This document shows, piece by piece, positions 36,186 to 50,052 of a DNA stretch of 64,000 nt; the stretch's first letter is position 1; each line of letters begins with the position of its first letter. Below the pieces are notes generated by a model that saw only the letters and a program-made list of their open reading frames with translations, was not told the DNA's origin and searched no databases. Made by a program: the position numbers and the translations under genes. Origin of the DNA: DATAZK01 sp963731205 (GTDB lineage Bacteria; Actinomycetota; Actinomycetes; Frankiales; Frankiaceae); assembly GCA_963731205.1 (NCBI GenBank), contig CAVSUJ010000001.1, positions 744,001 to 808,000 of the forward strand, read 5' to 3'.

Positions 36186-37091
36186 CTACGGCAGCCGTCC
36201 GACATTTCGCGAACTGCCACGCCAACCGTCCACCGGCAGGTCGAACTTGCCGACCAGGCGGTCGGTGAAGGACTGCGGGTGTACCCGGGCGAGCTTGACG
36301 GGGGTGCGGCCGACGCTCACTTCGAGCCGCGCGCCATGCGGGACGGCTGCGGTACGGCGGCCGTCGCACGTCACCACGGCATCGCCGGTGCCCGCCACGA
36401 TTTCCATGGCGACGGTGGCCCGCGGCCCCACCACCAACGGCCGGGCGAAGAGGGCGTGTGCACTGATGGGCACGATGAGCAGGGCCTCGACATCGGGCCA
36501 GACGATGGGGCCGCCGGCGCTGAACGCGTATGCGGTCGAGCCGGTCGGGGTTGCGCACACGACGCCGTCACACGCCCAGCGCGAGAGCGGCCGGCCCTCG
36601 ATCTCGAGCACGCACTCGACCATCCGACCGCGCTGATCCTTCTCCAACGCGGCCTCGTTCAGCGCCCAGTCCGACCACAGCGGCTCGCCCCCGATGCTCG
36701 CCGACACGTCGACGGTCATGCGCTCCTCGACGTCGTAATCACGGGCGATGACCCGTTCGACCACCGAGGGAAGGGCGTCAGGCTCGGCCTCGGCCAGGAA
36801 GCCGACGTGGCCGAGGTTGACTCCGAGCAGCGGCACCCCGTGGGGACGCGCCAGCTCCGCGCCGCGCAGCAGGCTGCCGTCGCCGCCGAGCACGAGGACG
36901 AGCTCGGTGCCGTCGGCAGCGTGTGCATCTGCCTTGACGATCTCGGAGCACGCCAGATCGAGCGCGCCCGCTTCGTCGGCGAGCACGCGCGGCGAGACGT
37001 CTGCCGCGACCAGCATGTTGATCACCTGTTGGACGCTCTCGTGGGCCGCGATGCGACGGGGATGCGCGACCACCAGGATCTCGCGGCTCAT
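36186..37091 (-). CDS. nadK: NAD kinase
   Basis: 301 residues. The GGDG motif is near residue 70 (LVLGGDGSLLRGAE), an NE motif follows (WALNEAALEK), and CATPTGSTAYAFSAGGPIV is near 180-198. It phosphorylates NAD to NADP. Its ATG overlaps the tlyA stop (ATGA), and recN follows after 10 bp: the conserved tlyA-nadK-recN operon. Confidence 0.95.
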   Translation of the reverse strand: MSREILVVAHPRRIAAHESVQQVINMLVAADVSPRVLADEAGALDLACSEIVKADAHAADGTELVLVLGGDGSLLRGAELARPHGVPLLGVNLGHVGFLAEAEPDALPSVVERVIARDYDVEERMTVDVSASIGGEPLWSDWALNEAALEKDQRGRMVECVLEIEGRPLSRWACDGVVCATPTGSTAYAFSAGGPIVWPDVEALLIVPISAHALFARPLVVGPRATVAMEIVAGTGDAVVTCDGRRTAAVPHGARLEVSVGRTPVKLARVHPQSFTDRLVGKFDLPVDGWRGSSRNVGRLP

Positions 37092-37942
37092 GAGCTTTCA
37101 CCGCCTTCGCTGCCCGCGGGAAGCGTCGTTGTGACACCGGTCGGTCCGGTCAGCGCGGCTTCCAGCAGCTCCTCTGACAACGGAACGCCGGACGCGGCAA
37201 GCCACAGCACATACTCCAGGTTGCCTGCCGGGCCGGGAAGAGAACTCTGCACCAGTCCGCGGACACCGAAGCCGAGCTCTGCCGCGGCCTGCGCCACGCC
37301 ACGTATCGCCATCGCCCGCAGGGCCGGATCGCGGACGACTCCCCCGCGGCCGACCTGCTGGCGTCCGACCTCGAACTGCGGCTTCACCAGCACCACCAGA
37401 TCGCCGTGCGGATCGACACATGCCGCAAGGGCGGGCAGCACGAGCCGCAGCGAGATGAACGACAAGTCAGCCACCACCAGATCCACCCGGCCGCCGATGT
37501 CGTCGGGCGACAGATGGCGGACGTTGGTGCGATCCACCACGGCGACGCGATCGTCGTTCTGCAGCCGCCAGATCAGCTGCCCGTAGCCGACGTCGACCGC
37601 CACGATCTCTCGGGCGCCCTCACGCAGGAGCACATCGGTGAAGCCGCCGGTGGAGGCTCCGGCATCCAAGCAGCGCTTTCCTTCGACGCGAAGGGGTCGG
37701 GGGCCGGCACCGAACGCCTGCAGCGCACCTGCCAGCTTGTACGCGCCTCGCGAGGCGTAGCCGGGATCATCGCCGTCGCTCAACTCGATGACTTCGTCCC
37801 CGGCGACGCCGCGGGCCGGCTTGTCGGCGGGCTGTCCACCGACCTTCACCCGGCCGGCGGCGATGGCAGCGAGCGCTTGTTCACGGCTGGGCAGCAGGCC
37901 GCGACGGACCAGCTCCCGGTCCAGCCGGACGCGCACGGACAC
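37088..37942 (-). CDS. tlyA: 16S/23S rRNA 2'-O-methyltransferase TlyA
   Basis: 284 residues from GTG 37942. A TTG 24 bases upstream is possible, but it would overlap the preceding gene. An S4 domain (RLDRELVRRGLLPSREQAL, about 5-60) precedes a FtsJ-like methyltransferase with CLDAGASTGGFTDVLL as the SAM motif, DVGYGQL, and the K-D-K-E type residues in VADLSFISL and VVLVKPQFEVG. TlyA methylates C1409 of 16S and C1920 of 23S rRNA and sets capreomycin sensitivity in mycobacteria. Confidence 0.92.
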   Translation of the reverse strand: MSVRVRLDRELVRRGLLPSREQALAAIAAGRVKVGGQPADKPARGVAGDEVIELSDGDDPGYASRGAYKLAGALQAFGAGPRPLRVEGKRCLDAGASTGGFTDVLLREGAREIVAVDVGYGQLIWRLQNDDRVAVVDRTNVRHLSPDDIGGRVDLVVADLSFISLRLVLPALAACVDPHGDLVVLVKPQFEVGRQQVGRGGVVRDPALRAMAIRGVAQAAAELGFGVRGLVQSSLPGPAGNLEYVLWLAASGVPLSEELLEAALTGPTGVTTTLPAGSEGGESS

Positions 37943-37952
37943 CGCTACCGGC

Positions 37953-38149
37953 TCAGCCTGAAGCAACGTGCGGCGGCGCCTCGAGGGCGGCGCGCAGCAG
38001 CTCGTCGAAATGGCTGAACGCCTCGGGATGACGCTCGAGGGGAAGGTTCTCGACCGCCTCGAGGGCGACCCTGGCCGCTCCCAACGCGTCGTCTGCGACC
38101 GGCGGCGCTTCGTCGACCGGGCCCTGGGTGGGGGCTTCGCCTGGGCCGG

Positions 38150-38153
<4 letters not shown>
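37953..38153 (-). CDS. Small conserved hypothetical protein upstream of tlyA
   Basis: 66 residues, acidic, with an N-terminal Pro-rich stretch and a helical part (ARVALEAVENLPLERHPEAF ... HFDELLRAALE). Short proteins of this type commonly precede tlyA in actinobacteria; the function is unknown. The ATG overlaps the stop of the upstream gene by four bases (ATGA), and tlyA follows 10 bp later. Confidence 0.65.
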
Positions 38154-38884
<731 letters not shown>

Positions 38885-39080
38885 CGCGGAGGGCCTCCTC
38901 TGCCTGCTGGCACGTTTGGCCAGCGTGATGGCCGAACGGTATCGCGGCGAAGACCTCGCGCTCCGCTTTCGCGCCCGATGTCGCGGGTGCGGTGCAGACG
39001 GTTGTCCACCCCGCATCGGGGTATTCGCCTCCCTGACGCATTCAGGTGAGGGCGGTCGCTCCCGGGCGGACCGTCCTGCG

Positions 39081-39437
39081 ATGGCAGACTCGCAGGTGAT
39101 GGCGACCAAAAGGGAATGCGAGGCCGCCCTGCGCAGCCTCGCCAAGCGGTTGGACGGGGTCGACCCCTCGCTACGCAAGCGGCACGCACCTGACCGGACC
39201 GTCACGTGTCGCATCCCCGACCTGGAGACGACCTTCTCCGGAAGGTTGACCAGCGGCGCCCTTCAGGACATCGCCAACCAGCCGCTCGATGACGCGCAGA
39301 TCCGGCTGACCGTCTCCAGCGACGATCTGCTGGCCGTCACCAAGGGCGAGCTTCCGTTCGCCAGTGCCTGGGCCGCCGGGCGGCTGAAGATCGAAGCCAG
39401 CGTCATGGACATGATCCGCTTACGCGGAATGCTCTGA
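39081..39437 (+). CDS. SCP2 sterol-binding domain protein
   Basis: 118 residues from ATG 39081; an ATG at 39099 is an alternative start. The whole protein is one SCP2-type domain: TVTCRIPDLETTFSGRLTSGAL, then the C-terminal LTVSSDDLLAVTKGELPFASAWAAGRLKIEA. The domain forms a hydrophobic lipid-binding pocket. It is divergent from the phasin-like gene, and its 3' end overlaps the convergent HAD gene by 18 bp. Confidence 0.8.
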   Translation: MADSQVMATKRECEAALRSLAKRLDGVDPSLRKRHAPDRTVTCRIPDLETTFSGRLTSGALQDIANQPLDDAQIRLTVSSDDLLAVTKGELPFASAWAAGRLKIEASVMDMIRLRGML

Positions 39438-40484
39438 CGCCTGCCCCGCCTCGCTGAACGCCTCGCAACGGGCTGGAACCGAGCCCCGCGTGCCCGCCAG
39501 TTCCCGGCCCGCGTCGGCCAGCGACCAGGCCAGGCTGACAGCCGCACGAAAAGCGTCGAGGCCGTCGTCGCCGTCGCCCGGTGCGCCGCTCCACGCCAGC
39601 ACGCCGTCGTGCTGCTCACACGTCCACCCGCCGCAACGAGCCGTCGACCCGTCGACCGACACACCCGTCGCCGGGCGCAGCAGCCCGCGCAGATCGTCAG
39701 CCAGGAAGGTGGGACGCGCTGCGGGTTGTGCAGTGACGAGTTCTGCGAGCGTGGCGACGCCGGTGAGCACCAGCAGCGAAGGCGCCCCGACGCCGTTGGC
39801 GCCCTCGATGTCGGTGTCCAGCCGGTCGCCGACGACCAAAGGGTGCTTCGCTCCGGAGCGGCTGGTCGCCTCCTCATGAAGCGCCCGCTGGGGTTTCCCG
39901 GCGACCTGGGGCGTGACTTTCGTGGCGGCCGCGATGAAGGCAACCAGCGCACCGGCCCCGGGAAGCAGCCCGCGTTCGGTGGGCACCGTGACATCCGTGT
40001 TGCTCGCGATCCAGAGTGCCCCCGCAAAGATCGCGAGCACGGCCTCCGCCAGACGCGAGTAGGTGAGCTCCGGGTCATAGCCCGAGACCACCGCCGCGGG
40101 ATCCTCGTCGGCGCGGCTGACCGGCACCAGCCCGCGCTCTCGCAGGGCGAGTCGCAGACCTTCACCACCGGCCACCAGCACCTTGCTGCCGGACGGCAGC
40201 TGCTGCGCGAGCAATCGAGCGGCTGCCTGCGCCGATGTGGCCACGTCATGGGGATCAGCAGCGACTCCCGCCGCCGCGATCCGGCGGGCGACCTCGTCCG
40301 GTGGGCGGAGCGCGTTGTTGGTGACGAACGACAGCCGCATCCCCGATTCGCGAGCCCGAGCGAGGGCGTCCGCCGCATGGGCCACGGGCTCGTGACCGCG
40401 ATACACGACACCGTCGAGATCGAGCAGGGCGACGTCGAAAAGCTGGTCCAGCGGAAGCTGGGTCGCCTGCAACGGGTGAGTCAT
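39420..40484 (-). CDS. HAD-IIA family phosphatase (NagD/PNPase-like)
   Basis: 354 residues. The nucleophile motif DLDGVVYRGHEPV is near 21-33, motif II is in FVTNNALRPP near 53, and the Lys and Asp motifs are in GKPQRALHEEA and VVGDRLDTDIEGANG near 190-225. The type IIA cap sits between motifs. It has an extra C-terminal region of about 90 residues with a CGGWTCE pair of cysteines. These enzymes dephosphorylate small sugar phosphates or glycerol phosphate; the substrate here is unknown. It overlaps the TPR gene by ATGA. Confidence 0.85.
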   Translation of the reverse strand: MTHPLQATQLPLDQLFDVALLDLDGVVYRGHEPVAHAADALARARESGMRLSFVTNNALRPPDEVARRIAAAGVAADPHDVATSAQAAARLLAQQLPSGSKVLVAGGEGLRLALRERGLVPVSRADEDPAAVVSGYDPELTYSRLAEAVLAIFAGALWIASNTDVTVPTERGLLPGAGALVAFIAAATKVTPQVAGKPQRALHEEATSRSGAKHPLVVGDRLDTDIEGANGVGAPSLLVLTGVATLAELVTAQPAARPTFLADDLRGLLRPATGVSVDGSTARCGGWTCEQHDGVLAWSGAPGDGDDGLDAFRAAVSLAWSLADAGRELAGTRGSVPARCEAFSEAGQASEHSA

Positions 40485-40921
40485 CGACGCGCCGCAGCAG
40501 CCCGGGCGGCGCGCAACTCGCGGGCGTAGCGCTCGAGGTCGGGGCGCATCGCCACGGCGAGCGCCAGATGTTCCACAGCAGCACCCAGATCGCCGAGCTT
40601 GCGAGCCGCCAAACCGAGACCGAAATGCGCGTAGTGATCGGCCGGATCACGCTCGACGAGATACTCGAAACCTTCGCGCGCCGCCGGATACTGTCCGGCG
40701 TCGTACTGAGCCCGAGCAAGCATTTCGCGGGCGCTGCGAGCCTCGGGCTCGGCCTCGACGGTGCGGGTGAGAATCTGCACCGCTGCCGCCGCATTGCCAC
40801 TACTGAGCAGGTCACGGCCGCGCACATACCAGTCGTACACGTCACCCGCCGGCGCGGTGGGATCCGGCTTGTCAGGCAAAGAATCGTCGAACGTGGGATT
40901 CTGCGAAATTGGCCACGCCAC
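40481..40921 (-). CDS. Tetratricopeptide-repeat protein
   Basis: 146 residues from GTG 40921, preceded by GGGGAGG. After a short acidic N-terminus come about three TPR units (DWYVRGRDLLSSGNAAAAVQIL, EARSAREMLARAQYDAGQYPAA and HYAHFGLGLAARKLGDLGAA). It is soluble. The long open frame upstream of the start antisense to the DUF1015 gene is rejected. It is coupled to the HAD gene and divergent from the DUF1015 gene with 42 bp between them. Confidence 0.78.
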   Translation of the reverse strand: MAWPISQNPTFDDSLPDKPDPTAPAGDVYDWYVRGRDLLSSGNAAAAVQILTRTVEAEPEARSAREMLARAQYDAGQYPAAREGFEYLVERDPADHYAHFGLGLAARKLGDLGAAVEHLALAVAMRPDLERYARELRAARAAAARR

Positions 40922-40963
40922 AGACCTCCCCACGCGAGCCGGATCGCCACCTACGATCCGGTC

Positions 40964-42250
40964 ATGGCTTCGCAACGCGAATCGGATGCCCCGGTGCCTC
41001 CCGGGCTGGTACTGCGGCCGTTTCGCGCGCTGCGCTATGCAGCTGACGGTGCTGCACTGGCTGCTCTGACCAGCCCACCGTACGACGTGATCGATGACGC
41101 TGAGCGGGCGCAGCTGCTTGCCGAAGATCCGCACAACGTCGTCCGGCTGATCCTTCCGGAGGACGGCGCCGACGGCACCAGCCGCTATGAGGTCGCGGCG
41201 CGGCAGCTGCGGGAATGGCAGGCCGACGGCACGCTGGAGCGCGACCAGGCTCCCGCTCTCTACGTCTACGAGGAATCGGCTGACGGCCACGTCCAGCGGG
41301 GGCTCGTGGGCGGTGTGGGACTCGCCAAGGCTGACGCCGGCATCGTGCTGCCGCACGAGGACACCATGGCCGGTCCGGTAAGCGATCGGCTGGCGCTGTC
41401 GGTGGCCACGCAGGCCAATCTCGAACCGATCTTCCTGGTCTACGAGGGTGGAGGCGCCGCCTCGGCGCTCGTGGCGGCTGCCGACCAGCGCACCCCCCTG
41501 CTGGACACGACAACCGCGGACGGCGTACGCCACCGCATCTGGGCCATCGTCGACCCCGCGGAACTCGACGCGATCGCCGATGACCTGCTGGGGCGGCGGG
41601 CGACGATCGCCGACGGCCATCACCGCTACGCCAACTACCTGCGCTATCAGGCGGATCGCCGGGCGGAGGGCGCCGGCGACGGACCTTGGGACTACGGCCT
41701 GACACTGCTGGTGGACGTGAGCGTCTTCGGGCCGCAGGTGCATCCCATTCACCGGGTGATTCCCGGCCTGTCCGCCGCCGCAGCCGCCGAGGCAGCGGCA
41801 CGCGCGTTCACCGTGACGGCAACGCCCGCCCGCGGCGACAACCTGCTCGACGTGCTCGCCAAGGCCGGCGCCCAGGGGCCGGCCTTCGCCCTGGCGGATG
41901 AGCAGAGCGCCTGGCTGCTGACCGAGCCCGATGCTGCGGCCTCGGCGCAGGCGCTCCCGGCCGACCGCTCCGAGGCCTGGCGCTCGCTTGATGTCTCGCT
42001 GGCCCACCATCTCCTGGTACGTCGGGTATGGGGGCTGGAGGACACCGAAGAGGTGGTCGGCTTCAAGCACGATCTCCCGGCGGCACTAGCTGCAGCGGGC
42101 ACGACCGGCACCGCTCTGCTGCTCAACCCGACTCCGGTGGAAGCCGTAGCCGCCGTAGCCGCTGCCGGCGACCGGATGCCGCGCAAGTCCACCCTCTTCA
42201 CCCCCAAGCCGCGCACCGGGCTGCTCATCCGGCTGCTCGACGCCGACTAG
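40964..42250 (+). CDS. DUF1015 family protein (SerK-like)
   Basis: 428 residues from ATG 40964. Family blocks visible are PFRALRYAADG ... LTSPPYDVIDDAER at the N-terminus, VVRLILPE near 60, LPHEDTMAGPVSDRL near 125, and ATIADGHHRYANYL near 215. DUF1015 includes the archaeal free-serine kinase SerK, but bacterial members are mostly uncharacterised. The gene is conserved at this place in actinobacteria. Confidence 0.85.
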   Translation: MASQRESDAPVPPGLVLRPFRALRYAADGAALAALTSPPYDVIDDAERAQLLAEDPHNVVRLILPEDGADGTSRYEVAARQLREWQADGTLERDQAPALYVYEESADGHVQRGLVGGVGLAKADAGIVLPHEDTMAGPVSDRLALSVATQANLEPIFLVYEGGGAASALVAAADQRTPLLDTTTADGVRHRIWAIVDPAELDAIADDLLGRRATIADGHHRYANYLRYQADRRAEGAGDGPWDYGLTLLVDVSVFGPQVHPIHRVIPGLSAAAAAEAAARAFTVTATPARGDNLLDVLAKAGAQGPAFALADEQSAWLLTEPDAAASAQALPADRSEAWRSLDVSLAHHLLVRRVWGLEDTEEVVGFKHDLPAALAAAGTTGTALLLNPTPVEAVAAVAAAGDRMPRKSTLFTPKPRTGLLIRLLDAD

Positions 42251-42272
42251 ACACCCCGGGTAGCCGGACGGC

Positions 42273-42661
42273 TCAGGCCTCGGCCTCACTTTCAGCGACG
42301 CGAAAGACCTCTACCTCGACGCGCGTGGCGGTGCGCCCGCCGGTGCGAAAGAACCGGCGGCGGATGGCGCCCCAGACCTCGAGCGCCGTGGACTCCGGCC
42401 ACTGCAACGCCCGCTCCCGCATTTCGGGATCGAGCGCGACGCAGTCGATCAGATCGCTGCCGCCGCCGCGCTCGGCCTCGCGGGGCACCCGCAGGGTCCA
42501 GCGGACGGCAAGTGTGCCGCCGGCCAACTCACGCTCTTCCGCCAACTCCGCGATGAGCCCGGCGATCGCCACCTCATTGCGGGCAACGACCGAAGGGCGG
42601 CGGCAGACGCCGGGGCTGGATCGGATGTGCTGTGGGCTGAGAAATCAAGGTCCGTGGTCAT
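42273..42661 (-). CDS. Divergent single-stranded DNA-binding protein paralogue, apparently frameshifted
   Basis: The main frame encodes an OB-fold SSB-like sequence: NEVAIAGLIAELAEEREL, GTLAVRWTLRVPREA, DLIDCVALDPEMRERALQW, VWGAIRRRFFRTGG, TRVEVEVFRV. It has no good start: the first GTG (42572) cuts into the conserved NEV strand and lacks a ribosome binding site. In another frame, ATG 42661 opens MTTDLDFSAHSTSDPAP, a normal unstructured leader. One missing base near 42580-42600 would join them into about 129 residues. If no frameshift exists, the protein would start at 42572 with 99 residues. This is the short actinobacterial paralogue, not the main SSB with an acidic tail. Confidence 0.65.
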
Positions 42662-42722
42662 GCCTCGAGCCTTGACCAGAAAGGACCGCACGCGCAGAGC
42701 AGCCGCGAATCTGTGGAAAACG

Positions 42723-44287
42723 TCAGTCGGATGCAGCCGGGGTGTCGTCTCCGCCTTCCGCCAGCCGCTCGGCAGCGTCGGTCTCCCCATCGTCGACGGC
42801 AGCCACCGCTTCGAACCATTCGCGCGCCTCGTCGAGCCGTCCCACACCGGTGAGCGCTTCGGCGTAGCCGTACCAGAGCCGCACGGTCCAGGGTTTGATC
42901 GCCGGGCTGTCGAGCTCCCCGACCTCGAGAGCGGCCAGCGCCTCCCGCGCCTGGCCGAGATCGCGGTGGGCACCACTGCGTACCAGCAGCAGCTCCGCCC
43001 TCGCCGCCGGCGGAAGCTCGGCAACGGGCGCATCGTTCAGCAATTCCAGGGCTTTTGCGGGCCTGCCGAGGGCCCGTTCACAGTCGGCCATGACCGGGAT
43101 CTGGTGGGCCAGTCCGGTCATGCGCCGGTGTGCCCGAAGCTCTGCCAGTGCCTCGGCATACTCTCCGGCCGCGTACGCCGCCAGGCCGGCGGCCTCGCGT
43201 ACCGACGCGACGCGCGACGCGATGCGGCGCGCTGCCCGCGCGTGAGAAAGGGCAGCCGCCGGGTCGGAGGCGAGCAAGGTTCCGGCGGCGACCAGCTGGC
43301 CGGCAACGGTCTCAGCGGTCGCCTTGGCGAGGCTGCGCAACTCACGCTTCACCGCGGGATCGAGTTGGTCGGCGCTGACGCCGGGTGGCAATTCCGGGAC
43401 AACCACGCGCACGGGAAGCGGACGGTCGGAACGGGGTTCTACGCCGGCGCGCGGCCCGGATGTGGAACGCGAAGCAGACGTGGAACGCGGGCTTGCGCCG
43501 GTGCGACGTGGTGCGTCGTCCCGGCGGGGACGTGCCGCACCGTCACGACTGGGCGCACTCCTACTGGGCGCACTCCTACTGGGCGCACTCCTACTCGGCG
43601 CACTCCTACTCGGCGCACTCCTACTCGGCGCGCTGTCACGGCTTGGTGCGCTGTCACGGCTTGGTGCGGCACGTCGAGGCCGCTCCTCCACGCTCCACTG
43701 AGGCCTTGCCGGGCGGTCGGGCCGGCTGGCGCGCTCAGGACGCGCGGCGCGCTCGGGACGAACAGGGCGGTCCGGGCGGTCAGCGCGCTCGGGACGCGAG
43801 GTGCGATCAGAACGCCCAGCCCTGTCGTTCCAGGACGGGCGCTCGGCACGAGTTCCGCGGTCCGGGCGCCCGGACCGGTCGGGACGCGCCCGACCTGCGC
43901 TTTCGCTTCCATGCGGACGTGCAGGGCGATCTGAGGAAGCGTGCCGATCACCGGTCCGCGGCGGACGTGCTGCACCGCGGGGATCGCGATCGGACCGACG
44001 CTCCGATGAACGGTCGGGGCGTCCCTGCCGGTCTTCAGATCGTGGAGTGCGCGACCCCCCGCGCGTGGTGTCCCCGCGGGTGGAGCGCCCCTGATTGCTC
44101 TGGCCATATTGACCGGCGCGAGAAGGCTTGCGTGGGTCGCTCGTCCTGCGTGGATCGCTCGTCTTCTGCGTGGATCGCCAGTCTTACGTGAGTCGGTGGA
44201 CTTGCCTGGTGCGGCATTCTTACGCGGGCCGCCGGTACGTCGCGGCTGGGCCGGTTGATTGCGCTCCGGGTCACGGTCGTCTGCCAT
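42723..44287 (-). CDS. TPR protein with long Arg/Asp/Pro/Ser-rich N-terminus, frameshifted in this sequence
   Basis: ATG 44287 follows GAGGAAG and opens MADDRDPERNQPAQPRRTGG. After about 40 residues (near 44161-44168) the coding frame moves by one missing base. It then continues as TSDPRRTSDPRKPSRAGQYG and a long low-complexity run of RPD/RPE/SAPSR units. The ordered part from about residue 290 has KRELRSLAKATAETVAGQLVA and TPR helices (DPAAALSHARAARRI, AGLAAYAAGEYAEALAELRA, LLVRSGAHRDLGQAREALAA). The joined length is about 521 residues. Conserved next to tyrS/rrn in actinomycetes; function unknown. Confidence 0.75.
43551..43625. repeat. Five tandem copies of a 15-bp coding minisatellite
   Basis: The unit GGGCGCACTCCTACT starts at 43551, 43566 and 43581, with CGGCGCACTCCTACT at 43596 and 43611. 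It encodes SAPSR repeats of the TPR protein on the minus strand. It is followed by two copies of an 18-bp unit at 43633-43668 (SAPSRD type). Units are multiples of three. Confidence 0.92.
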
Positions 44288-44324
44288 AGCTGTTTCTTCC
44301 TCGCATCAAACGCCGGCACAAACA

Positions 44325-44359
44325 CATCAGCGGGGCCGTCAAAGACGACCCCGCTGATG
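44325..44359 (-). terminator. rRNA operon terminator hairpin
   Basis: CATCAGCGGGG (44325-44335) is the exact reverse complement of CCCCGCTGATG (44349-44359), an 11-bp stem. It is extended by CGTC/GACG across one mismatch and closed by a short loop. It lies directly downstream of the 5S gene and upstream of the TPR gene start. On the transcribed minus strand it is followed by TGTTTGTG, a weak U-rich tract. Confidence 0.8.
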
Positions 44360-44366
44360 AAAAGAT

Positions 44367-44484
44367 GTCCGGCGGCGCCCTACTCTCCCACCCAGTACCC
44401 CGGGCAGTACCATCGGCGCAGAAAGGCTTAGCTTCCGGGTTCGGAATGGTACCGGGCGTTTCCCTTTCGCCATAGCCGCCGTAA
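44367..44484 (-). rRNA. rrf: 5S ribosomal RNA
   Basis: About 118 nt. Ends pair through TTACGGCGGC at the 5' side and GCCGCCGGAC at the 3' side. Conserved internal blocks read on the minus strand include CCCGGTACCATTCCGAACCC and GGGTGGGAGAGTAGG. Ends are approximate to a few bases. Confidence 0.95.
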
Positions 44485-44527
44485 CTCTATTGAATTAGCA
44501 ATCGGTTCCCGACCGTAATTCAGGAAC

Positions 44528-44558
44528 CGCACAGTGGACGCGTAGCATATTTGTGGTC
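44528..44558 (-). other. 3' arm of the 23S rRNA processing stem
   Basis: This segment (CGCACAGTGGACGCG followed by TAGCATATTTGTGGTC on the plus strand) is nearly the reverse complement of 47661-47690. In the precursor RNA the two arms would pair around the whole 23S, the usual RNase III substrate. Confidence 0.8.
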
Positions 44559-47660
<3,102 letters not shown>

Positions 47661-47690
47661 GGCCACAAAGATGCTCGCGTCCACTGTGCA
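47661..47690 (-). other. 5' arm of the 23S rRNA processing stem, with boxA-like sequence beside it
   Basis: This is the partner of 44528-44558. On the minus strand it reads GCACAGTGGACGCGAGC then ATCTTTGTGGCC and is preceded by ATTTGAGAACT, the boxA-type antitermination/processing element common before actinobacterial 23S genes. Confidence 0.8.
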
Positions 47691-47755
47691 GTTCTCAAAT
47701 TACGGGCGGTCCCATTCGCGTGCCGTGAGGCAGTTGAACTGGTCCGATCGTGGCA

Positions 47756-47786
47756 ATGGACCCGCAGCCGTAGCTAACGGGTCCAT
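47756..47786 (-). other. Hairpin in the 16S-23S spacer
   Basis: ATGGACCCG (47756-47764) and CGGGTCCAT (47778-47786) form a perfect 9-bp stem with a 13-nt loop. It lies between the 16S and 23S processing stems. The spacer (about 345 bp) contains no tRNA gene that I can recognise. Confidence 0.6.
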
Positions 47787-47805
47787 GTGCCCTAAGGAAG
47801 CTTCG

Positions 47806-47830
47806 CTCCCTCAGGACTCAACAGCGTGCC
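47806..47830 (-). other. 3' arm of the 16S rRNA processing stem
   Basis: On the minus strand this reads GGCACGCTGTTGAGTCCTGA and onward. It is complementary to the leader segment at 49710-49734 (TTGAGAACTCAACAGCGTGC), with one interior mismatch region. The pair would loop out the complete 16S for RNase III processing. Confidence 0.78.
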
Positions 47831-48000
47831 TGGGCCGTTCACCAACGCATCCCATCGTTCCAACCTCGAGAGGTCGTACTGAACTGGGCTGCTTTGGCGG
47901 CCGGCCGAATGGTCAGTGTTCCACTCCTGAGCACCATCCTGTGCGCGATTGGCGCAGGCATGGCTCTGGACGACAAGCACGAGGCTTGCCGCCAGTTGCT

Positions 48001-49512
<1,512 letters not shown>

Positions 49513-49608
49513 TGTCTATATATCGAACACAGCCGAAGCTGCGGGCGATGACAAGGAAATCGATCCTGACATGACGTCAGATCCGTAGATCGTCCATCGT
49601 GCCTTTTG

Positions 49609-49628
49609 CTACTGCACGAATGCAGTAG
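49609..49628 (-). other. Hairpin in the rRNA leader
   Basis: CTACTGCA-CGAA-TGCAGTAG is a perfect 8-bp stem with a tetraloop in the transcribed leader, about 95 bases before the 16S start. A second palindrome, GATCCG-AA-CGGATC, lies at 49658-49671. They are probably leader RNA structure; no terminator-like T-run follows on the minus strand. Confidence 0.55.
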
Positions 49629-49709
49629 TTAGAAATTCCGCCACGTAACACCTGCTTGATCCGAACGGATCTCGCCGGCCCACGCGGACGGGGGTTGGCA
49701 CTGACTTTC

Positions 49710-49734
49710 GGCACGCTGTTGAGTTCTCAAGGAG
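49710..49734 (-). other. rRNA leader boxA region and 5' arm of the 16S processing stem
   Basis: On the minus strand the segment reads CTCCTTGAGAACTCAACAGC then GTGCC. TTGAGAACT is the boxA-like core seen in actinobacterial rRNA leaders. The same segment pairs with 47806-47830 in the spacer, so it probably has both roles. Confidence 0.75.
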
Positions 49735-49784
49735 CGAATGCGCACCATCGCCGGGCTCTCGACCGGCTTTGGGGCAACCTGTCA

Positions 49785-49813
49785 AACATACCTGTGGACC
49801 TTGCTTCTGTCAA
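49785..49813 (-). promoter_or_regulatory. rRNA operon promoter P1 (sigma70-like)
   Basis: On the minus strand TTGACA (49813-49808) is followed after exactly 17 bases by TATGTT (49790-49785). The -35 matches consensus fully. It lies about 270 bases upstream of the 16S gene and just upstream of the boxA leader, as expected for the main rrn promoter. Confidence 0.75.
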
Positions 49814-49930
49814 TCGCCCTAGCGCGGTCTACCTGCGCTGACGAGCCAGAACGGCCGTGCCGATCCAGTGGACCAGCACCCCTGCGCCAGGTGGCTTTCC
49901 TACGGCCGCCCCGTCGCTCGGGCATGACAG

Positions 49931-49959
49931 AAGTTACGGCCAGGTGTCCCGTTCGTCAA
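49931..49959 (-). promoter_or_regulatory. Second upstream rRNA promoter candidate (P2)
   Basis: On the minus strand TTGACG (49959-49954) and TAACTT (49936-49931) are 17 bases apart, about 146 bp upstream of P1 and about 95 bp after the tyrS stop. The -10 is weaker than that of P1. Tandem promoters are usual for rrn operons. Confidence 0.5.
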
Positions 49960-50052
49960 ACCCTGGAGGGCTCTTGCAGCTGTGACACTCGCGATCGGCC
50001 CGACACGCCCACAAGTGCTGTAACGCCAGCATGTTTGTGCTACCGGCAGCCT

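Noticed and set aside
43551..43668. Tandem repeats considered as CRISPR or an origin iteron set
   Set aside because: The units are contiguous, multiples of three and encode SAPSR repeats within a gene.
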